Translations under genes and position numbers: made by a program | Shown: in pieces, positions 62,726-64,000 of the stretch | Layout: every line of letters starts with the position of its first letter | How positions within the stretch are numbered: the first letter of the stretch is position 1 | NCBI RefSeq assembly: GCF_004353225.1 | Contig: NZ_CP037934.1 | Coordinates: forward strand, 2,232,001 to 2,296,000 | Direction of reading: 5' to 3' | Source: Marinobacter sp. JH2 | Lineage (GTDB): Bacteria > Pseudomonadota > Gammaproteobacteria > Pseudomonadales > Oleiphilaceae | Length of the DNA stretch: 64,000 bases | The notes under the pieces: generated by a model | Told to the model about the DNA's origin: nothing | Seen by the model: the letters and a program-made list of their open reading frames with translations, nothing else | Databases searched by the model: none

Positions 62726-64000
62726 TTACTCGGGATAGAGATAACGCCGCAGACTGTCTTCGCCGTTAAATTCCGAATACAACACGGCGATAAAGGTATA
62801 AACGCCAATCAGCTTACGGTTCAGGAACACAAACTCCTTGGGCGGCACCCGAAAGTACCGGCTGATGGCCGAACGGGCAGCCTGCTTGGCAACTCGGGAC
62901 GGTAAGTCGCTTTGTCGCCAGCGGTATTCACCCTGGCTGTTTACCGCGTAATCGGGCCACTGGCTTCGATCCTGGGCCAAGGGTTCCAATACCGACATAC
63001 ACACGGAGCCAAACTTTTCCAAAACGGCTTCTGGCCACTCACGGCTCATAAAGTTGAGCGTCACACCACCATCGATGACGGCTTCGAGATCCCCTTCATA
63101 GGAGGCTTTGATCATCTGAATGACCGGCGCGAGGAATTCGTCGGAATAACTTTGCACGGCACCGAAATCGAGCAACACGATTTTGTCCTGCCCGCTGTCT
63201 TCACCCGGTTCGTTGGCAATTCGAATTCGATAGTTGCCAAAGTTTGGGTCGGTCTGAATTTCACCCCAATCGAACAGCTCACTGAAGAACAACTCTAGGG
63301 CCGCTTTCCCCAGTGCGCTGCGCCGCGGCTGTGGTAATGCGGCTACTTCAGGAGAGCTCACGGAATGACCGTGTTCGTAGGTGGAAGCGATGATATGATC
63401 GGTCGAATACTCCTGCAGCACCCGAGGTACAACGAATCGTGTGTCCTCACTGAGCATTGTTCGGAATTTTTCAGTGGTGCGCGCTTCCAGCCGATAATCG
63501 ACTTCGCGGTGCATCATCTCCCGGACTTCTTCCAGCCAGTCATTAAACTCCGGGCCAAAGCTAACCAGGCGAGCTACTTTCAATAATTGGGCCACTGCGT
63601 TCAAATCACTGTCTACGGCATCCGCTACCCCCGGATACTGAACTTTCAACACCAGTTCCAACCCATCGTGTTTCCGAACTGCGCGGTGTACCTGTCCCAA
63701 AGACGCAGCCCCGATAGGCTCTGGATCAACCTCCAACTCGGCCAACCGGTCAGCACCCATTTCGGACTTGATCACCCGCTCAATGGCAGACCACTCCAGC
63801 GAAGTGGTCTGATCTTCCAACGTGTGCAGAGCTTCGGTGACTTCGTCCGGCAGAAAGTGTTCCCCGTAAAGCGCCATCACCTGGCCAATTTTCACCACAC
63901 TGCCTTTGAGTTTGCCCAGCTCGTCCACCAGAAAACGGGACTGACTAGACAGCATGGCACGGTGCCGCTGATCGCGGTTTTCTTTACTGCTGAACCAGTT
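62726..64000 (-). CDS. ABC1/UbiB-family atypical kinase (5' end outside window)
   Basis: The reading frame stays open to the right edge, so the true start is outside; the ATG at 63955 is internal, since NWFSSKENRDQRHRAM in front of it continues the family pattern. Visible motifs are the KxGQ region LKGSVVKIGQVMALYGEHFL, the A-rich loop GAASLGQVHRAV, the lysine of LELVLKVQYPGV and the DFG-like VLLDFGAVQSYS. UbiB/ABC1 members act in ubiquinone or lipid homeostasis. Because there is no ubi operon here, I do not name it ubiB. Confidence 0.85.
   Translation of the reverse strand, partial: NWFSSKENRDQRHRAMLSSQSRFLVDELGKLKGSVVKIGQVMALYGEHFLPDEVTEALHTLEDQTTSLEWSAIERVIKSEMGADRLAELEVDPEPIGAASLGQVHRAVRKHDGLELVLKVQYPGVADAVDSDLNAVAQLLKVARLVSFGPEFNDWLEEVREMMHREVDYRLEARTTEKFRTMLSEDTRFVVPRVLQEYSTDHIIASTYEHGHSVSSPEVAALPQPRRSALGKAALELFFSELFDWGEIQTDPNFGNYRIRIANEPGEDSGQDKIVLLDFGAVQSYSDEFLAPVIQMIKASYEGDLEAVIDGGVTLNFMSREWPEAVLEKFGSVCMSVLEPLAQDRSQWPDYAVNSQGEYRWRQSDLPSRVAKQAARSAISRYFRVPPKEFVFLNRKLIGVYTFIAVLYSEFNGEDSLRRYLYPE

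Noticed and set aside
1..64000. CRISPR array
   Set aside because: No series of regularly spaced identical repeats was seen; the only repeat family is the attC set.

Overview
The window looks like about 64 kb of chromosome from a halotolerant marine gammaproteobacterium, most like Marinobacter. This rests on the choline-to-betaine locus, the gene orders hemA-prfA-prmC-moeB and lolB-ispE-tRNA-Gln-prs-rplY-pth-ychF, the block rpsF-rpsR-membrane protein-rplI-dnaB-alr, and a moderately GC-rich base composition. No database search was possible; family names come from recognised motifs.

Layout. 1-6.9 kb: betI (cut by the left edge)-betB-betA followed by a choline/betaine ABC transporter (binding protein, permease, ATPase), together an osmoprotectant uptake and synthesis locus. 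6.9-11.5 kb (minus strand): YjbQ-like protein, succinylglutamate desuccinylase-like protein, RimK, RimB-like retropepsin protein, an MscS channel and a DUF432-like protein. 11.7-17.1 kb: photolyase, then moeB-prmC-prfA-hemA. 17.3-24.4 kb: TPR lipoprotein, lolB, ispE, tRNA-Gln, prs, rplY, pth, ychF, tRNA-Met. 24.5-33 kb: PACE efflux protein, serine hydrolase, metY, lipA, RbgA-like GTPase, Anr/FNR regulator and small unknowns. 33-41 kb (minus): alr, dnaB, the rplI/rpsR/rpsF operon, rlmB, rnr.

The accessory centre is 41.3-47.1 kb, between tRNA-Leu and a GST gene. I read it as a sedentary chromosomal integron. An integrase gene (plus strand) keeps a perfect LexA/SOS box and ribosome binding site but is cut off after about 86 codons. 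Diverging from it, a cassette array runs leftward on the minus strand, with four cassettes carrying genes of unknown function, one cassette without a gene, and probably a GFA-family gene at its far end. Five attC-like sites separate them. For three cassettes the first bases are the exact reverse complement of the R'' box of their own attC, as expected for circular cassettes. An IS1182-type insertion sequence sits exactly in the GTT core of one attC.

47-52.8 kb: a GST/DsbA-type isomerase operon, an AraC regulator divergent from a Baeyer-Villiger-type monooxygenase plus esterase operon, and a deleted histidine kinase remnant. 52.8-64 kb: a large lipoprotein, acyl-CoA dehydrogenase, ubiX, mpl, PPi-type phosphofructokinase, glutaredoxin, a chemoreceptor, a YqaA protein and an ABC1/UbiB-family kinase cut by the right edge.
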